From contig JBAMJR010000024.1 of NCBI GenBank assembly GCA_038501785.1, positions 2,300,501 to 2,364,500 on the forward strand: a stretch of 64,000 nt of DNA, written 5' to 3'. Positions within the stretch are counted from its first letter, which is position 1. Each line of letters opens with the position of its first letter. This DNA is from Myoxocephalus aenaeus. Lineage: Eukaryota > Chordata > Actinopteri > Perciformes > Cottidae. Shown here in pieces: positions 61,636 to 64,000 of this stretch. The notes under the pieces were generated by a model. The model saw nothing but the letters and a program-made list of their open reading frames with translations. It ran no database searches and was not told where the DNA came from. The translations under genes were made by a program, and so were the position numbers.

Positions 61636-61800
61636 TTTATAATTAAGCAATAAGGTACGAGAGGCAGTACTGTGTCGTGCAATAATGTACTGTTCAAGGG
61701 AGTTGTTAGGCCCGACGCGTAGCGGAGGGCCGGCAAACCCTTGAACAGTACATTATTGTAGACACAGTACTGCCTCGAGTACCTTATTGCTTTTATAATA
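61636..61800. repeat. Long hairpin with about 62-base arms
   Basis: Arms containing AGCAATAAGGTAC, GGCAGTACTGTGT and CAATAATGTACTGTTCAAGG are inverted on either side of a 37-base loop (61701-61737), with about five mismatches. The loop carries a smaller GGCCC/GGGCC stem. Confidence 0.9.
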
Positions 61801-62565
61801 CGGGTACCTGCGACTTTATAAATAGTAATGTAAGCTGCCTTTCAGCACAAAATAGTTGTAGCCGGCAAAACGTTGTGTATCGTATTTCAGCGGCAGAGAA
61901 AATAGTCCCAGGACGCACGGGACGCACATACGGGACTATAAAACGGACGACCGGTTGAAAGCAGGGTGGAGGATGACGCTCAGCCACCGATGTAAAGAAG
62001 TGCTCTCGCTGCTTCTGTCCGTCTTTTCTCCGTCATTTTTCTCCTCCATGATGTTTAGAGAACTTGCCTCGCGTCGGGAAATTACCGACGTAATTATCTC
62101 TCACTGGAAATTATCACGATTTTGTGATCAAACCCTTTTCATTCCTCATCTTTAGGTTAGGGAGGAAGTGACGTGTTTGTTGTCGTTCGTTATGCTAGTG
62201 TGGGGGACGCTACGTGAGCTTGTTAGCTGTTCCGTTTGAGCTAACTTACTGTCAGCGAAGAGCCCCGTTGCAATACTGTGAACACTCAAGCAATAAACCT
62301 GCAAGTTAAGGAAACCAACGTCTGCGAGTCGTTACTGCGGACGTTACAATATCAAAGTTTACACGAAACATGTTTGGTAACTGTCAAGCTTGAAATGACA
62401 ACTAACGGTCGCGCAATTTAAATCTAGCTGTTATTTTAAGTGCGCACTGATATGGAACGCTCTAAATGTAAACAGGCTGTACAGTACTTTATGGCTGAAT
62501 AAAATACACCCCGTGACTCACTCTCAACCAATCAGAATGCTTGATTTGATCTACCCGTATTATAA
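61793..62565. mobile_element. Inner inverted-repeat element with LTR-like inner part
   Basis: TTATAATACGGGTA at 61793-61806 is inverted exactly at 62552-62565. The interior has an open but featureless frame. From about 62175 to 62347 the sequence starts TGT, carries AATAAA near 62292 and ends in GTTACA, reminiscent of a small LTR. That last reading is weak. Confidence 0.5.
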
Positions 62566-62692
62566 TATGTGTTATGGTTATTGTTATAAAGCATTATGAC
62601 TATGTATGAATGCTTTAAACAGTGCTGTAATAAAACAATAACTAATTATAAGTATGTTTTATAACACATTAAAGGCATTGGCGCCATAGAAA

Positions 62693-64000
62693 GGGGGAGT
62701 AATGTACTAAGCTATTGATGTTATCATGTATTATTGGATGGATGGACAGTGTCTTTTTTCAGTCTTCTAAAGTTAATGTTTTACCATCATACTATACAGT
62801 GTGATGCTTTATAGTGATATTACCCAATAATCAATATAGTTACATGTTTACTTTGTTTTTTGGTAACTCTGGAATAACACTTAAACCATAAATGTGATGT
62901 ATTGAAAGCTTAATCTTAAGGCCGGTTGTGGAATTTTAAGTAGACCGAACTCCTTGAAATAGTGAAATGACTTTCATAGTTAAGAACGAGGACCTCAGTT
63001 TGAATAAACGTGGCTGCTGCAGCCTATGAGCAGAACATCTGTTTCTCATGAGGTGTTTGCAGCCCATCTCAATGTTCTTACATGTGTATTGTGCAACCAG
63101 GACCCTCTTATAATAATTCATATGGAATAACCAAAACAGGAGAAACAGTACAATAGCACTGTAATAAATACCACCTTAAACGTAAACTACCTAACCACCT
63201 AAAACTTAAAGTATGTTGTTGTGTTGGACCTTGATATATGGTACGGTATTTTTTTATATTGATTCTACCCCAAATATATATATATATATACAACTCTCTT
63301 GGAATGACCTTGAGGAGCAAAGCCTTGAACTTGACTTGGACAATATTTGCAGGTTGAACTGCAGCGAAGACCGTAATGGTTCTACCTTCAGCCTCCATCA
63401 ATAAATAATAATTTGAGATATTGCTCTCATAGAAAGAAAATATCATAATGTCTCACTTTGATGGACTGTAGAAGACCTGCAGACGTTTTACAAAGCATGT
63501 AGGAATTTTTTATACTTTTTTAAAATTATTATCATTTTTTAATTTTGATTTAAAATTGTGATTAGTTATTCTTAGTGATTTGGGGAATTATAATTTTTGT
63601 ATTATTTTATTTTGATTTGTATGCTGTTTGTGTTAAATGCTGTTTGTATGTGCAAGCATCCTTGTTTAAGGAACCTCATGTACAATTAAAAAGTTGACAC
63701 TATCATCTTTCTAAAGAATTTATTACAGACTTGTTCTACTAGATAACATCATTCACTTTTGTAGTGTAAAAATGCCCCAAAGATTATATATTAATATTAC
63801 AGTTTGCTCTTGTGGTATCATCAAGATATAGAGGGATTTAATCAAAAACAATCAACAAGGAGCATCAGAATCACACCGTTCCGATTGGTTTCTCAAGTTG
63901 AGTTACTTCATCACAGCTTTGGACAATTCATAAAAACATTATCAACATCTGACTCTGAGGACTTTTGCAATAGAAACTCGCCATGTCCAAAACTGTCCTA
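62693..64000. other. AT-rich intergenic stretch
   Basis: No gene recognised. A short (TA)n lies at 63274-63290, and AT-rich DNA continues to the window end. Confidence 0.5.

Larger units (their letters stand above)
61528..62692. mobile_element. DNA element with TTTCTATGGCGCCA inverted ends, nested
   Basis: TTTCTATGGCGCCA at 61528-61541 is inverted exactly at 62679-62692, and about 100 bases inward on each side remain similar (for example AAGCATTTTATAA and its inverted counterpart). No transposase is present. Inside lie a long hairpin and a second inverted-repeat pair, listed separately. The family is common in fish; class not assigned. Confidence 0.65.

Overview
The window looks like nuclear DNA from a teleost fish, probably a percomorph. 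The reasons are spliced vertebrate-type genes, very dense (CA)n/(GT)n microsatellites, and many interspersed repeats of types common in fish: Tc1, hAT, Harbinger, L1/L2-type LINEs, tRNA-derived SINEs and a Gypsy-like LTR. There is no sign of bacterial, organellar or CRISPR sequence. No tRNA, rRNA or other functional RNA gene was recognised. Most of the 64 kb is non-coding.

Two protein genes are well supported. The first, on the + strand at 43635..45467, is a complete single-exon coding region for a LINGO-family neuronal membrane protein, best matched to LINGO3. It has a splice acceptor 51 bases upstream, so it needs non-coding 5' exon(s). A GA-rich, GC-richer block at about 12.0-12.5 kb with two good splice donors is a candidate for them. 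If so, most of 12.5-43.6 kb is a large first intron. The second, on the - strand at 58680..59405, is a complete 241-residue NFIL3/E4BP4-like bZIP transcription factor, also preceded by a splice acceptor. The two genes face each other (convergent), with about 10 kb of repeat-rich DNA between their likely 3' ends.

Layout. 1-1.2 kb: decayed L1-type LINE 3' end. 6.2-6.5 kb: hAT remnant. 8.7-9.06 kb and 15.47-15.84 kb: two copies of one roughly 350-base non-coding element with a nearly identical 128-base core. 9.8-11.4 kb: a nearly intact Tc1-like transposon (DD37E) broken by one frameshift. 12-12.5 kb: putative lingo3 promoter and 5' exons. 13.5-14.5 kb: two head-to-head SINEs and a hAT element interrupted by a LINE tail. 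20.6, 26.0 and 32.1 kb: three copies of one fish repeat. 24.7 kb: adjacent near-perfect palindromes. 26.4 kb: CpG-rich block with ETS and YY1 motifs. 27.2 kb: LTR-like segment. 43.6-47.9 kb: lingo3 coding exon and long 3' UTR. 48-58.6 kb: LINE tails, a Harbinger derivative with a MADF-domain fragment, a 12-base minisatellite and a LINE fragment lying inside it. 58.7-59.4 kb: the bZIP gene. 61.5-62.7 kb: nested inverted-repeat DNA elements.

I see no direct functional link between the two genes; they are simply neighbours. No new multi-gene system is visible. The strongest unexplained signal is the duplicated, probably regulatory element on either side of the putative lingo3 promoter.
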